DNA from: Chionis minor
Taxonomy: Eukaryota > Chordata > Aves > Charadriiformes > Chionididae
Direction of reading: 5' to 3'
Assembly: GCA_013398295.1 (NCBI GenBank)
Contig: VZSF01001891.1
Location: forward strand, 372,001 to 436,000
DNA length: 64,000 nucleotides
In this document: positions 26,679 to 47,077 of the stretch, one piece after another
Numbering within the stretch: the first letter of the stretch is position 1
Layout of the letters: the number at the start of each line of letters is the position of its first letter
Made by a program: the position numbers and the translations under genes
Notes under the pieces: generated by a model
The model's input: the letters and a program-made list of their open reading frames with translations, nothing else
What the model was told of the DNA's origin: nothing
Database searches by the model: none

Positions 26679-26759
26679 CTGATATCTTGTGGGCTTGTTA
26701 TAAGCATTCTTCCCAGAAAAATTTTCTGCATTTCGAGTGCTAGAGTGAAAACGAACTTT
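26679..26759 (-). CDS. TRPC7: TRPC7 exon: 27-codon variable C-terminal exon
   Basis: An 81-nt exon, phase 0 to phase 0, encoding KVRFHSSTRNAENFSGKNAY then NKPTRYQ. I found it by looking for the missing link between MLNSK and [10 protein letters not shown]. The KPTRYQ ending and the RN-EN-N spacing match the corresponding mammalian TRPC7 and TRPC3 segments (KPTRYQ, QPTRYQ). The acceptor is TTTCAG before AAAGTT, and the donor is CAG followed by GTAATC. Being a multiple of three, it could be skipped without changing frame. The first 10-20 residues differ clearly from mammals, unlike the flanking exons. Confidence 0.9.
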
Positions 26760-29606
26760 CTGAAATTATAAAACATCATGATATAATTAAATCAGTGATA
26801 GCTTCTCATACCCAGACAGCCCCAAACTAAACAGAGCTTTGTAAAAACAGTAGGAAATGGTTCAAAGTATGAATAAAATAAAAGCCAGCACACTCCGGCC
26901 TAAAAAGTAAACTTTTGAAGAGAGAAAAGGGCTGAAAAACACAAATTACTGGAAAAATGGATTTTAAATTATTGGTGATTACCAATTTAGAACACAATTT
27001 AAGAAAGGAAGAAAAAGAAATATTTATGTTCAGAGAGAACAAGTCAATGTGGCACGAAAACAAATTTTGAAACAGAATTGATTTTCACAGTTCCTTTTAA
27101 AACAGCAATACCATTTGCTACTTTCTTAGCTCAACAAAAATACATGCTTTTTTTCAAATAGAACAGTATTTTTTTTATCAGAGGACATCACAGCTACTAG
27201 TTCTAGAAGCCTCCAAGGATACTTTTATGGAGACAACAAACAATACAGGTTTCTTTGACTGTTATCCACCTCTGAACTTTTTGGTCTGAATGTTAAAAGA
27301 TAACTAACTTAGTCAAAGAAGTTATTTCATACCATAGACCTAGAGAAGCCAATAAATGTCATTGACTTCTGCACCTATATGCAAGCGTATGTACAGGGAG
27401 GGCCTTGATTAACGTTTTTTCTTCCCTGACCGGACCAGACGTCCTGAGAAATAGGCAATTTATTTATTATCATTATTTTTTTAAATCTGAATGCTGATAA
27501 TGATAGGACTAAAAGTTTGAAGTAATCATGTAACTTTTTCATTTCTTACTCAATCAGGTGTGCCATGGTCTTACAGAGACTGTTTTGAATGTGGTCTGTG
27601 AACAAAATCAACAGGAAAGCAAGAAATGACTGGTACTCTTAATTGTTGATGTTAAAGCCATGGAAACTATGAATTTTGCATGTGTTCCATGAAAAAGGGA
27701 AAGCCAGACACTTTCACTCATGTGGGTTGAGGAAGGAGGGGCTTAAAGAAAATTTTATTACTTTGGTTTATGCTTTGAAGCAGAAATTAAATTTCAAACA
27801 ATGTGAGCTTTGTGTGGTTAGATTCAGATAACATTTTAAAAATATTACCTTTTTAAATCATTATTTGAGGTAAATGACAAAAATTTCCTTTTCTTCAAGA
27901 CTCCACTGTTCTGGTGGGCCTTTCAGTAATAAATAGTGGTGTTCAATGAATTTATTGAATAAAATTCCCCAAATACTTGTCTATCTTGGAAATGCTCACC
28001 GTGTTGGGTAGATAAATTGTTTGACAACACGGAGTAGACCCCATGGATATACTTTTCCCTTCAATTTAGGCTCTGGGAGAGACTGAATGAACACCAGACC
28101 TGAGCAGTTCTCTTAAATTCATGGGAGCATGATCTCTTCCAAGGCCATTGGCTTTGCCTGGAGCTGGATGTCTCACCATGAGTTGTATTGCTCAGCTGTT
28201 TGCACCTTCAAGGAGAGCCAAGAGATCCAGACAAAGCCCAAAAGCAGGATGCACACTACAAAGGTAAACTCTGCAAAGCCTCCTCCAACCTTCCTTTCCT
28301 TCTTCTCAGTCTCTCTTATTACACCTCTTCCCTTTTGCAAGGTTAAACCCTCATCTCAGCTGGCGAGACCCGATTCCCACTTCTTCCCTCTCCTGTGCAG
28401 TGCCACACAGCTAGGATGGATGGCAGAGAGCAAGCTGAGGGAATAGCAACATGTCCTAGGAAGGCTGGCCAACCTGCCAGGGAGCCACACCAACCTCTCA
28501 CATATACAGAATGCAAGAAATAAGAGACAACACGTTTTGGAGGGCTTTTCTTTTTCCCCAGGAATGGGTTCCCAGTGTTGTCGTATTGTTTCAAACCCAG
28601 CTTGAGCTGAGAAAATTAAATAAAGGCCAGGATACTTTTGAGCAAAGCTGTCTCCTCGCATCTTTGAATCCACTGAATTTAATGTCAGCAACAGAGCAGC
28701 TGTGGCTGAATTCCTGTGAATGTCTCAGGCGTTTTTTTCTCCAGTGTAAGGCAAGTGGACTTGCCTTGTGAATGTGTTTGTTATAAATATATACATAAAA
28801 ACCGCTTCATCCCAGTGATGCTCTGCACAGTGTTGCAGATAATAATTTCCATGGGCAAAATAATTTTCTGTGATTTCTCTGACATTTCCCCGTGGAGGAG
28901 CAAAGCTAATTCTGTTGGGAAGGGTCTGGATGCTCAGCATTCTCCTGCGTTTCTCTCTTGCTTTGTCACGCTGGCACTCACTAGCGCTGAGGAAATCGTG
29001 CTGCTGTGGAGCCAGGGTTTGCAAAGCAAATTTCTATTTCAAATGACCAAAGGGGTGGTGGCTGAGGCAGGATTTACCCATTAGTGGCTACACATCACTA
29101 GGCAGATGTAAGTAGAGAGGTTGTTAATTATAGCTTTAGGTATTTAGGAGGTATTACTAATGTCTGCTTGGAAACTTGTTCCCAAACTTGGAATGGCAGT
29201 AAATGTTGTGATGACAGTAAAATTAATTTGGAAATCACTTAAAGAAAGGTGAATGTTTTAAAGAGGCATAAAGGCCTGCCGGGTAGATGAAGAGTCAGAA
29301 TAGCCAGGGACCTATTAGTGCCTCTGCTTCTCCCCTTTGCCTTTGACCTTGGGAAACTCCCTTATAAAAGCGCCTGCTTTTGTAAAAGTTGCTCTTTCCC
29401 TGGTGTCCAGACAGTGCCCAGTACAATGAGGCCACAAGTCTGGGAGGACACTCTAGATGCAATGGAATACAAATAACACGCAATGACGAGGCTGAGTAAG
29501 AGGCTGTGCTGTCCCTGATCTACCTGTGCACCATGCGACCCCCTCCAGAATGTCCCTGCCATCAATCCTTTCTACAAAAGAAGTGAAAAGTGAAGATACA
29601 ACATAC
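26760..29606 (-). other. TRPC7: TRPC7 intron (2,847 bp) upstream of the 81-nt exon
   Basis: GT-AG intron with donor GTATGT and acceptor TATAATTTCAG. The acceptor's pyrimidine tract is short and interrupted by A residues, so this splice site looks weak. No repeat or further exon was recognised. The several 60-120 codon open frames on both strands lack family resemblance. Confidence 0.8.
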
Positions 29607-29828
29607 CCGTTGTTTAGAATTCAGCATCCCCATCTCAAGATCATTTTCACAGTTTTTGGCCTTGGATTTGCAGAGTTTTATGAGGCACATTTTTATTCTC
29701 AGTATGAGATAATAAAATGATTTAGGGCTTGGCACTAGATTAAAAGGAGCAGGTAAAGTCCGTCCTTCATCAAAGTAGGACAGCCAGAGCTTGGCACGTG
29801 CAAACTTCCACTCCACATCTGCATCCTC
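29607..29828 (-). CDS. TRPC7: TRPC7 exon: TRP helix and proximal C-terminus
   Basis: Encodes 74 codons, phase 0 at both ends. It starts [20 protein letters not shown] and ends [16 protein letters not shown] is TRP box 1, in the amphipathic TRP helix that couples S6 to the cytoplasmic domain. The proline-rich segment [13 protein letters not shown] is the second TRP box. It is followed by a basic, cysteine-containing stretch ([17 protein letters not shown]) typical of TRPC7. The acceptor is CCCAAG before GAGGAT, and the donor is CGG followed by GTATGT. The reading frame continues into the intron as nonsense ([10 protein letters not shown]), which confirms the donor. Confidence 0.96.
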
Positions 29829-32821
29829 CTTGGGAAGGGAAGAGAAAAAACAACAAACCAACAGCCAAATACATAGTTAGTAGATAGGAAGGAATTAAGC
29901 TCTGACAAGGACAAACATACAGGTAGGATTTAAAGAGAATCAGATTTCTGCTTGTGAAACCAAGACCCCTGCATGCAATGTGTCTTTGTAGGCTTCTCTG
30001 TGGTGATCTCAAAATAAGGAAAATTTGAACAAAGCAATGGATAAATAGAGAGGATAAGTCCTCCAAACACTAGACTATTTCCTATTTCCTTGGATATCAA
30101 AGGGGTTGCCTTTCAGTAAGGATCTAGAGCTTGTGCTATGCTGATAAATGAATATGTTAGAACATATACAAACACATGGAAAGCAGAAGAAACAACAATT
30201 GTTTGATAAACTGCAACACTATCTAACTGCCAGCTAACTGTTGTCACTGCGTGGGCCAGGAATCCCCCACTGAAGAGCCTAGGTCACTTATTTCTTCTAT
30301 TATTAGCTGATTTCCTCATGGATCCCGTTTGCATTCGCCATCACATATCCCTAGATCAAAACATCCTAATTCTCTTACTATTCATCCCCTGTCACTAATA
30401 AAGGTAGAGAAAAAGTCCATCACTCAGCGCCTGTGAATCTCCTTTATGAACTATCAAGGTGGGCCAGGATCATTTCCAAGTACAAGGGCAAGGTTAACAC
30501 ATACTTTACAGATCCGTTTGGCGTTTGTACAGGAGAATGGTCAGGGTCATGTATTAGGCCCATTTATTAGGCAAAAGAAAGGCTGAGCTACAGTAGCTCT
30601 ACAGCTGTTTTCATTGTGGTTTACATAGAAGCCAGCAGAATCATTAGAAGTGGGGGTCTGCCAACACCCTGTACTCATGTACATCTGTGTTCTGCTAAAA
30701 TTAATAACCTCTGATTACCTGTACCCCTGAAACCTAGTCAAAAACTGGCATAACACAAGTGGGAGTAATTCTGTTGCAGTTACAGCAATATGTATTTACC
30801 AACAGAGCAGCATTCACTTCTGCCCTTTGGTCTTCTCATTGTTTGGGGTTGCACCTCGCAGAAGCCTTAAGCTGAATTACAGTAGAAATCACTTGTGAAC
30901 ACTTTTAATGCTCTTCTCTTAAGCAGTTAAGAAGCTACTGATGGAAGTAGTTCTGCTTTCCGGCTGGCAAAAGGATTTTTTTCTTTCCATAAATGCAAAG
31001 CTGACAGAAAGTACTAATACTTGAGACATAAAGAGAAGTAGCTGAAGAGAGATGTTCAATGGAAAGCAAAACATGGACTTGTCACTCCAGCTAAAAGTAA
31101 AGCATGTCCCCGCTGACCATACTGGAATTTAATTCCTAAGTAATGATCATCCCCTGTCCTTATTGACATTGCTGTAGTCAGATGAATGCATTAGCAAAAG
31201 GGACTTTCAGTGCAGTCAGTAGGATTGAGTCACCATCCCTGGAGGTATTTAAAAGACATGTATATGTGGCACTAAGGGACATGGTTCAGTGGTAGACTTG
31301 ACAGTGCTAGGTTAATGGTTGGACTCAATGATCTTAAAGGTCTTTTCCAACCTAAACAATTCTATCATTCCATGAGTCTATGACTCTGTCTTTAATCTCC
31401 CTGCTACTGAGGAGTGAAATTAATTAGTATGATTTACTAGGTTTTACCAATCCTCAAGTATGAGGATCGGAGCCAAATAGCTCACTCACCCTTGTTTTAT
31501 TTGCTGATAGTTACAAGTAGTCTGCAACAAAGTTTGGAGTATTTCCACACAAACAAGAAGGATGATAAAGCATTTTTCCAGGAAAATGGTCATCACAAAG
31601 TTTAGACTAGAAAGTTAATATGGGCCACCTATTCAGGTATTTTAAGGAATTTTTATTTCAAGAACATCTCTATGTACTACAATGAACTAGAAAATGCAGT
31701 AAGAGGCGGAGACCCCTTCAGAAGTAAATCTTGTTTCAGTAGAAGAGGATTCAGGAAGATGCTTGATTTTAAGTGATTAGAAGCCTTTGGGGAAATGACT
31801 CTGCCTTCTGCATGCAGGAAAGCTTCTAGGGCAGGGAACATATGTAAAGTCTCTCTGACATTTAGACTTAGTTACAGCACGCACAAGATAGAGTTATATT
31901 TGCACTACAGTACATGGATGAATCAGACATTACAGTGAGGAAATATTTTCAGCTCTGGCCTTTTGCAGTGTCAGGTTCTGAGGGGAGATTAGAACAAATA
32001 ATTAATACAAATCCAACTACAGAAGCTTGACATTTAACAAATCAGAAGAAAGAGGTGACTCAGCATTAACATTATCCAAATATTATTTTTTTCCTGCCTT
32101 TATTTACATTAACAGGGAGTTGTTTATGTCCAACGCATTTAGCAAATCCAGTCTGCTGATAGTCATACCACTGAACAAGGTTGGGTAAACCCTGCAAATG
32201 CCTTTCTGCAGAAACCTATTCATATTCCTTAGGGGCTGTGTTCACGCCCTTTAAAAGTTGCTTTTTGTGAATGTCCATGCAGTTAGTTTTTGAAGACCTA
32301 GACACTCCTCAAAAAAATCTGTCTCAAGGTTTTATGCCTAGTATTTGGAAAATATGGAATTTTTAAATGTGCATACGTGAGCTTCAGACCTATATGGGCT
32401 GAGTGTTTAAACAGCAGAGAACAGGGCAAAAAGCCAGCTGAAATATTACTCTACCATAAGTAAACAATGCAGCTAAGGTAACACACATGGATAAATTATC
32501 ATAACCAACATAACACAGGGAGTAAAAAATAAAAAATATCACTAACCGCTTTCATTAAATACATGAAATTTGGTTTACTCACAGACAGTCATTAAAAACA
32601 AGAACATTTAAGTTGTTCTAGAAATGATTCATTGTTAATTATTAATTAAATTGTAATTTGGGGACAGACACAGCCTTAACTCTTACACAGTATAAATTCC
32701 TTGTTTCAAAAGCACTCTAATCTTGCTTATAGAATAAGCTACACCTTCCTTGTTATTTTTAACATTTTCATTATCAGTGATAATTAATCCATTGAGTTTG
32801 TAATCTAATTTCTTATCTTAC
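29829..32821 (-). other. TRPC7: TRPC7 intron (2,993 bp) between S6 and TRP-helix exons
   Basis: GT-AG intron with donor GTAAGAT and acceptor CCCTTCCCAAG. It contains the CR1 3' fragment at 31231-31386, in the orientation opposite to the gene. The 400 bp next to the pore exon (about 32480-32810) are very AT-rich. No other exon was seen. Confidence 0.85.
31231..31386 (+). mobile_element. CR1 LINE, 5'-truncated 3' end (second copy)
   Basis: The sequence starting CACCATCCCTGGAGGTATTT, passing through GTTGGACTCAATGATCTTAA and ending CTTTTCCAACCTAAACAATTC is the classic end of a sauropsid CR1 retroposon. The tail at about 31358-31386 shows degenerate 8-bp repeats (ATTCTATC, ATTCCATG, AGTCTATG), the CR1 3' hallmark. 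About 155 bp remain, with no coding capacity. It lies in the TRPC7 intron between the S6 and TRP-helix exons, antisense to the gene. Its wording differs from the copy at 15234, so it probably belongs to another CR1 subfamily. Confidence 0.93.
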
Positions 32822-33017
32822 CTCAATTTCCTGATAGGAGTTGTTGATCATGGCTATTAGCATATTGAGCAGCACCACCACCATAGTCACGTTATATACT
32901 CCATAGAGTACATAGCCAATATTCTCGATGAATTTGTGATCATACTTCAGCACCACAGATATCACTTCAGATAAGCCAAATATTGACCAGAATAAGGTTT
33001 TAAAACTTTCTTCTACC
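32822..33017 (-). CDS. TRPC7: TRPC7 exon: pore helix, filter and S6
   Basis: One base plus 65 codons ([10 protein letters not shown] to NSYQEIE). The pore helix contains the TRPC signature LFW, followed by the filter region IFGLSEV and the post-filter segment [12 protein letters not shown]6 runs from about [15 protein letters not shown] through [20 protein letters not shown] and lines the gate. The I in SEVI and the double N in INNSYQEIE separate TRPC7 from TRPC3 and TRPC6. The acceptor is TTTTTAG before GGTAGAAG, and the donor is GAG followed by GTAAGAT. No substitution is visible in the LFW or filter residues, so the channel should conduct. Confidence 0.98.
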
Positions 33018-41191
<8,174 letters not shown>

Positions 41192-41425
41192 CATAAGTAA
41201 AGTAAGCAACTTCAGGGGGAAGGGTGACATTATTGAGGTCATCATCTTGAACGTACTGATCTACGTACTGTTGTGCTTCATTTGCTTTGAGAAAAGCCAT
41301 GAACCTGGCCGTGAATGATGCCACGAAGATGGACAGCATCCCAAAGTCCAGCAGGTTCCAGAGATGCACCACATATTCGCGTGGACCCTCTTCCCAGAGC
41401 TCCTTGCACTCTGACCATATCATGC
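41192..41425 (-). CDS. TRPC7: TRPC7 exon: end of S2, S3 and S3-S4 loop
   Basis: Begins with two bases completing Gly (G|GC), then 77 codons from MIWSECKELWEEGPREY to EVAYFTY, then one base. It finishes S2 and the S2-S3 linker, and carries S3 (HLWNLLDFGMLSIFVASFTA). S3 extends outward as the long helix typical of TRPC3/6/7 (ARFMAFLKANEAQQYVDQYV). The S3-S4 extracellular loop holds a second sequon, N-V-T in DLNNVTLPPEV. The aligned TRPC3 position (SEVTLPPEI, recalled) has no sequon, whereas TRPC6 is known to be doubly glycosylated. The acceptor is TTTCCACAG and the donor is TATG followed by GTAAGATG. Confidence 0.97.
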
Positions 41426-44400
41426 CTGTGGAAAGCCCAGAGCATGTTTAACCAGCAAACACAGAAGCTGCTTTTGTATTCAGAGATACCCATTTCTTGG
41501 CTAACAGTGGCTTGTAAGACCAAAGCAAATAACTTTTCAATTAAACTGAATTTCTTGAGAACAGTTTGTGTCATTTTTTCTTTTTTTTAATTATAAAAAA
41601 CTTTAAGCTTATATGTCCTTTTGTGCATATGAGGTAGAAATTCCAAAATTTCACTATTTAAGTCAGTGGCAAAGTAGATTTCTGGTGACGTCAGAGAAAG
41701 CATAGTTCAGAAATATTGAAGACATTAGAAAATCCCACTGCTCAGCTATTTGGAAAAAATTTACATTCCCTCTCATCCCCAAAATCTCCTTGCTAAAGAT
41801 TGTCACTGCAGATGGTATTGTTTGCTCTGCTGGTTTTTCTCCTTCCCTAAAACAGTGGATGGGTCCATTTGCAGAATGAAAACAGATCTTTGCATGAGAA
41901 AATCTGATCCAGGAGTAAAAACAATATGAGCAGAAGTTCTGCCCATGCGATACTTTTAATAAAGTTTAAGTATTAATAATGAATTTCCATACATTAAAGT
42001 CTGATCTACCACTTTGAAAACCATGAGTTTAGCCTGAATTTAGAATCCTTCTGACAACAGACTTACACATAAACCTAAATGCCAAACCCAGAAAATTCAA
42101 ACATTTGACATCCGTGTTCTACTGGGAGTGCTGGGGAGGACAGGTGATTTCAATGGGCAAAATGAGGCCAAGAGCTCAGGGCAAATTCACCCACTTGCCC
42201 AACTTTCAATCACAGCAGTGGGTCCAGGCCCAAAATCTTGCTTCTGAATAGCTAAACTATTGGAATATTTAACCCACTGGTAAATATTTCCTGCCCTCTA
42301 CCCAATCCTGTTTCCATAGCAGCAGCAAAATTTATGTTTAATCAAGCAGGAGCAGAGCCTGCCAATTTCCATGTGGCCTCCTGCAACCTTGTCCTTTTTA
42401 TGAACTCTTCTTCATCCTCTTTGCTGGAAGCTCTCGTGGCGTGGCTTGTCGATGCATTTCCTCAGCTACTTCAGAGACTCCTGGAAGTACATGGTGTCCC
42501 AAGAGATGCAGTTGAAAGCTGGGTTATAGGGAAGGAAACAAGGCAGTGTGAATCTAGCTGGAGGCTGAGGGAATGAAGAACTGCCACTGTCAGTCCTTGT
42601 GCACGGGGAAGGATTTGAGAGAAAAAGGAAAGCTAAGCTACCAATACCATCGGTGGCCAAGGCGCAGCTGGCCTGTGACCTCCACAGCCCTGGAAATTCC
42701 AGGCAGGACCTTGGAGCTGTAGCCTGATATAGGTTATGCCCCGTATTGATCTGTCCTGAGAGAGAGCCTGAGGTTTGCTGAGCACTGAGCAGAGCCAGAG
42801 GAGGGCAGGAGAGGAGACTCCCAGCTCTTCTCCTTGAGTCTGCAGGTGCTTGGCTGAGTAAAAGCAGGGACTTCATCCGGAGCCATCATTCACCATGAGT
42901 AAGATTTAATAATAAATGGTCTAATGGAGAAGGTGAAAGAATTGGTTTCTCAGGAACTGTCTCAGAGTGAGGATGAAATATTAAAGAAATATTTCAAGCT
43001 AAAAAAAAAAAGGTATCCCAGAAGTGATAGATAGGAGACATTAGCCCTATGCATTGGGTGTGCATGTCATACAAAGGAACTAAAGCACTTCAGGAAATAT
43101 CACACGCATGGTAACATTGCCAATCAGAGTACTTGTTCACTGACACCCAAAAATGTCTTTTCTGGTTTAAATATTAACTCTCCCATCCAAATTTATTTCT
43201 AATCTTGGTCACTTAATATACCTAAGTCGCAGATTAATGAAGTAAGGAATGTCTAAAACTGAGTAGACTGACTAAAATTAGAATCATTCTGTGAAAGTAT
43301 CCCACTATTGGCCTATAATTCACATAATTCTTTTTTCCAACTGTGTGACAATCATTTTTTATCCATAAATATGGAAAAACGTCTATCCAGGACAAGTAGA
43401 AAAGTTACTATAATTATTCGGTCAGTACTACTGGGTAATTATATATACATTGTGAGGGAGTAATTCAAAGCTTCTCCTTAAATAAAAATACTGAGACAAG
43501 AAAAAGCAGATAAAATTCAGGGGACAGGATGTAAGACGGGATGTAAGAACAGAAATAAGGGAAAGGCAACTAGGCAAAGCAGAATGGCCAGGACATGATT
43601 GCATTTCAACACGGTGTTTCTGAGGCCACTGATGGCTCTGGAAGAGGCTGTTTCCCCGAGTTTGATGCACACAGATGTGGGATATGAGCAGCTTCTGCTC
43701 TCCAGCTTCTGCAGATCTCCTGCGCCTGTCCTCTCACAGTAGGGATAATCAGAAATGTCACCTTGAGGGGCATTTCTGGTTTCAGCAAGGGAAGGAGATT
43801 CAAGTTACAGGCACAACCCATCTGGAAGAAAAATGGAAGTGTGCAAGAAGTGCTGTTCACCACCTGTGCACAAAAAGGAACAGCTTGTCAGATTTTTATA
43901 TCTGCTGCTCCGGTACATAAATCACGAGCAGCTGATGTTGGAGACCCACCTTTGAGCCTTCCTGGATCTGCCAAAGGCTGGATTAAGAAACAGAGTTGTG
44001 CTCAGATTGAGTCTACCCAGAGCTTAACTGCTACCTTGGCTGCTATTGCAGTGAGGATTTTGTCTCTCTAAATGAAACCTCCCTGATTCCAGTGCATGCT
44101 TTTGTCCATATTGCTCATGAGAAAAATCCACTTGAAGGCAAGAGATGGGAGGACCTGGTTGCAGGGAGAGACGTAGCCAAGGCATATAGAGAGCCACAGA
44201 TGCGTGAGCTGAAATTGCTGTGCCCCATGTATGAAGGGGCATGTTCTCCTCTCAGAGCATCGTGGGATTTCTGGGCCTTAACAGGTTTATCATCTGCAGC
44301 CGTTGGATGCTTCTTCATAACAAACAGGAGTGAGACCAAAAATGCATTCCCCCACCTAGAATGTTATTGTTTATCTGGCAGCTTATGGGGATGTTAAATG

Positions 44401-46860
44401 GGCTACCAACACTACCTGCCTGATGCAGCGACGGTCTACAGCCATTTCAGAGGTGCAGCCTAATGGAAAGTAAAGCCTCCGATATGGATTTTTGGAGCAG
44501 GATGAAGTGCTTGCCTGGCAGAAAGTCATTGCGTCTGCTTGGATTACTCCATTACTCACCCGCATTACAAATAGTTGGCAGCAGGAGATGGCAATGGTAT
44601 CTTTTTGCATAACACTAGTCTGAAATTCTCCTACTGGTAGCTTTCTCTTTAAATATATACACGTGGGTCAATTTTCATATCTCCAGCAAGATTAATTGCA
44701 GGGAGTGCTATTACAGGTTGTGCTCACTCGTGGCCACACTATGCTATGCTAATGTATCACATTATCCTCAAATAAGGCTATTCTGAACATGCGTCACAAT
44801 TTTATGGTTGACAGCCAGATAACTCAGCTAGCCAATTTTCGCCCCAAAAAAGAACCAAGATCAGGGACCTGTAAACTAATTGCTCAAAAATAGTCTGCTA
44901 TGGTTGGAACAAGTAATGTGTCATCAGCATTCAACTTTCCTGCCACAGTACAAAGGAGAAAAAAGAAGGAACAGAAACAGAAGGAAGGGATTTACAAGCT
45001 GAGAATAAATAAAGTTACACTTTTTGATTGTACTACAAACTGAAATGTAGGTAGTACACCTACACAGTTGAGTCTGAAGACAGCAATTGCAGGTGCTGCC
45101 AAGCAGGATTAAATATAACTATGTATATTTAGTACACAAGCGTTAGATTTATTACACTTCAGCATATACCTACTGTCTACTTAGATTTGCCTCTTTGGAA
45201 AAGCATGTCTTGGCAGCTTTACCAGTGATATTTATCTATAACATTTACCTTATTTAATTATATTTATACTTACATATACATACCTAAAATGCCTATAATT
45301 TTTTTGCACCAAAAGGCTGGGCAGTCAGCCACCTTTAGTGCTTTTACAGTCCTTAAAGTTCAGGGTCACACATCGGGCTTAGCAAATTCTCAAGTCCCCA
45401 TGCCAGCTGTCTGCAGGCCACGTGCCCCAAACTTTCACCTTAGTATTGCTGAAATGTTATTTGAAGCTTTATGTAGGCAGACAGGTAAAATGGCCAGAGA
45501 AGACTGTCAGTGCTGATGTAGGCAGTCATTAGAAAATCTCATTATATTCAGAACTCTGTACAATGAATCACCTTTCTTCTCCCAGAAAAGTGAAAACCTT
45601 CTCTTTAAATGAAATGTTTTCTTCAACTCTCAGGAACTCACCAGGCAGACAGATACCTACTGCCTATGAGAAAAGAATACCTAGTATAAAATCTAATCAT
45701 CTTGTCCAACTGCTTTAATATAATTTTAAAAATATATCTTACAGACTTACTCTTGCCAGTCTGGCATCTATTCAGTTTTTTCCTAGCCTAATATCCTGTA
45801 TGGGATTCTGATTATTGTGGGGACAGGGAACAAAGAAATAGGGCCCAGGAAGTCATCAGATAAAGCAGCCCTATCCTATTTTTCAGGCAGGTTTAATGCC
45901 ATCAGTACTTATGGAACCGTGGAATTATTTGCTGCAAGAAAAAATAAAAATCATGGTAATGAGTAAAAATAGATACAGAAAAGGTAGATAAAGGTTTTGC
46001 AGGGTTGATAAGCTCAATTTCCAAAAAATGCTTCTGAGCTTGTTTAGATTAGTGGTTCAAGGTAACTGACCTGCCAGGAATAAATTGTGCCTATAGGAAA
46101 AGCAATACTTCTGAATTTGCCTAAAACTCCCTGGAAGTTTAACTTGTGTACATGACATACTTTTGCACTTGAAGGATTCATCCACATGAAACCCTACTTT
46201 ATAATTGTTGGATAACTTAATTTCTTTTAAAAGATTGGAGTGCTGTGCTGTCTTCTCACCAGTAACAATTTCATACTATGAATTTCATAAAATCCAACTT
46301 TCACTTACCTAGCAGTTTTCATCTCTAGAGCTTAGAAAGATTACAAAAAAACTCACAACAATACACCCATTTAGCAGATGAAGAAACTGAGGTTCAGTAA
46401 ATTATAATAGGATCTCATGGCACAGTAATTAAACAGTCTGTTGGTCACCCACATCCCAGCAGACACATTTCTTACTGTTCACTTTAGATAGAGAAATGTT
46501 CTATAGTGAAGCTGTAAGTCTATGACTATATTACCTTCTTTCATGTGCAGTGACTAAACCAACAGATGCAAACAGACAACATCTATAGCATTCACCATGG
46601 AAAGTGGCAAATCGGGGAAGCGAGAATTTCCTAAGTATCATTCAATATTTTCAAAAGCAGTGACCAGGATCAAAGCCTTCTTTGATCCGTGGCTTAATCA
46701 AAACACTTTCATCAACCTCTAATTTAGTCTCATGGTGGTTTGGGAGCTTTTTTGGTTTGGGTCTTTTTTTTTTTTCCTTTGTCTTGTCACCAGCTATCAT
46801 GCTATTTCTAGTCATGTTGAATTTCCCTGGAGGACTTGTAGACATTTTGGTTTTGCTTAC
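41426..46860 (-). other. TRPC7: TRPC7 intron (5,435 bp) interrupting S2
   Basis: GT-AG intron with donor GTAAGC and acceptor TTTCCACAG. No exon, RNA gene or recognisable transposon was seen. It contains short poly-A/T runs (for example near 43001 and 46766) and a moderately GC-rich stretch around 42340-42880 whose long reverse frame has no recognisable protein character. Confidence 0.85.
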
Positions 46861-47077
46861 CCAGTACCCACTTCATGATCAGTAATTCTGTCCATGAGAA
46901 CTGAGTTGTTTTGACTCTAAATATTTGTTTTGGATGATCTGTGATGGTCTCGTTGGGTAGATTTTTTACTCCTTCAAACCGATCTGAAGCATTCACTACT
47001 AACAGTCCAAGGAAGATTGTGAAAGAAACTGCATGTGCCACAAACTTCATGAAAGGACTTCGGAGCGTCCGTCCCAG
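46861..47077 (-). CDS. TRPC7: TRPC7 exon: S1, S1-S2 loop and start of S2
   Basis: Encodes 72 codons plus one base (G). It starts [19 protein letters not shown] and ends [11 protein letters not shown]1 is the hydrophobic run around residues 10-29 ([20 protein letters not shown]). The extracellular S1-S2 loop carries the sequon N-E-T in NLPNETITD, equivalent to the glycosylated loop asparagine of TRPC3/6. [20 protein letters not shown] begins S2. The acceptor is TTGCAG before CTG, and the donor is CTGG followed by GTAAGC, leaving phase 1. S2 is therefore split between this exon and the next. This is a complete and typical TRPC7 exon. Confidence 0.97.

Noticed and set aside
32822..33017. Assignment to TRPC3 or TRPC6
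   Set aside because: [25 protein letters not shown] and the [13 protein letters not shown] stretch fit TRPC7 better than either paralog.
42466..42876. 136-codon reverse open frame inside a TRPC7 intron
   Set aside because: Not part of the TRPC7 product, no splice continuity and no recognisable protein character.
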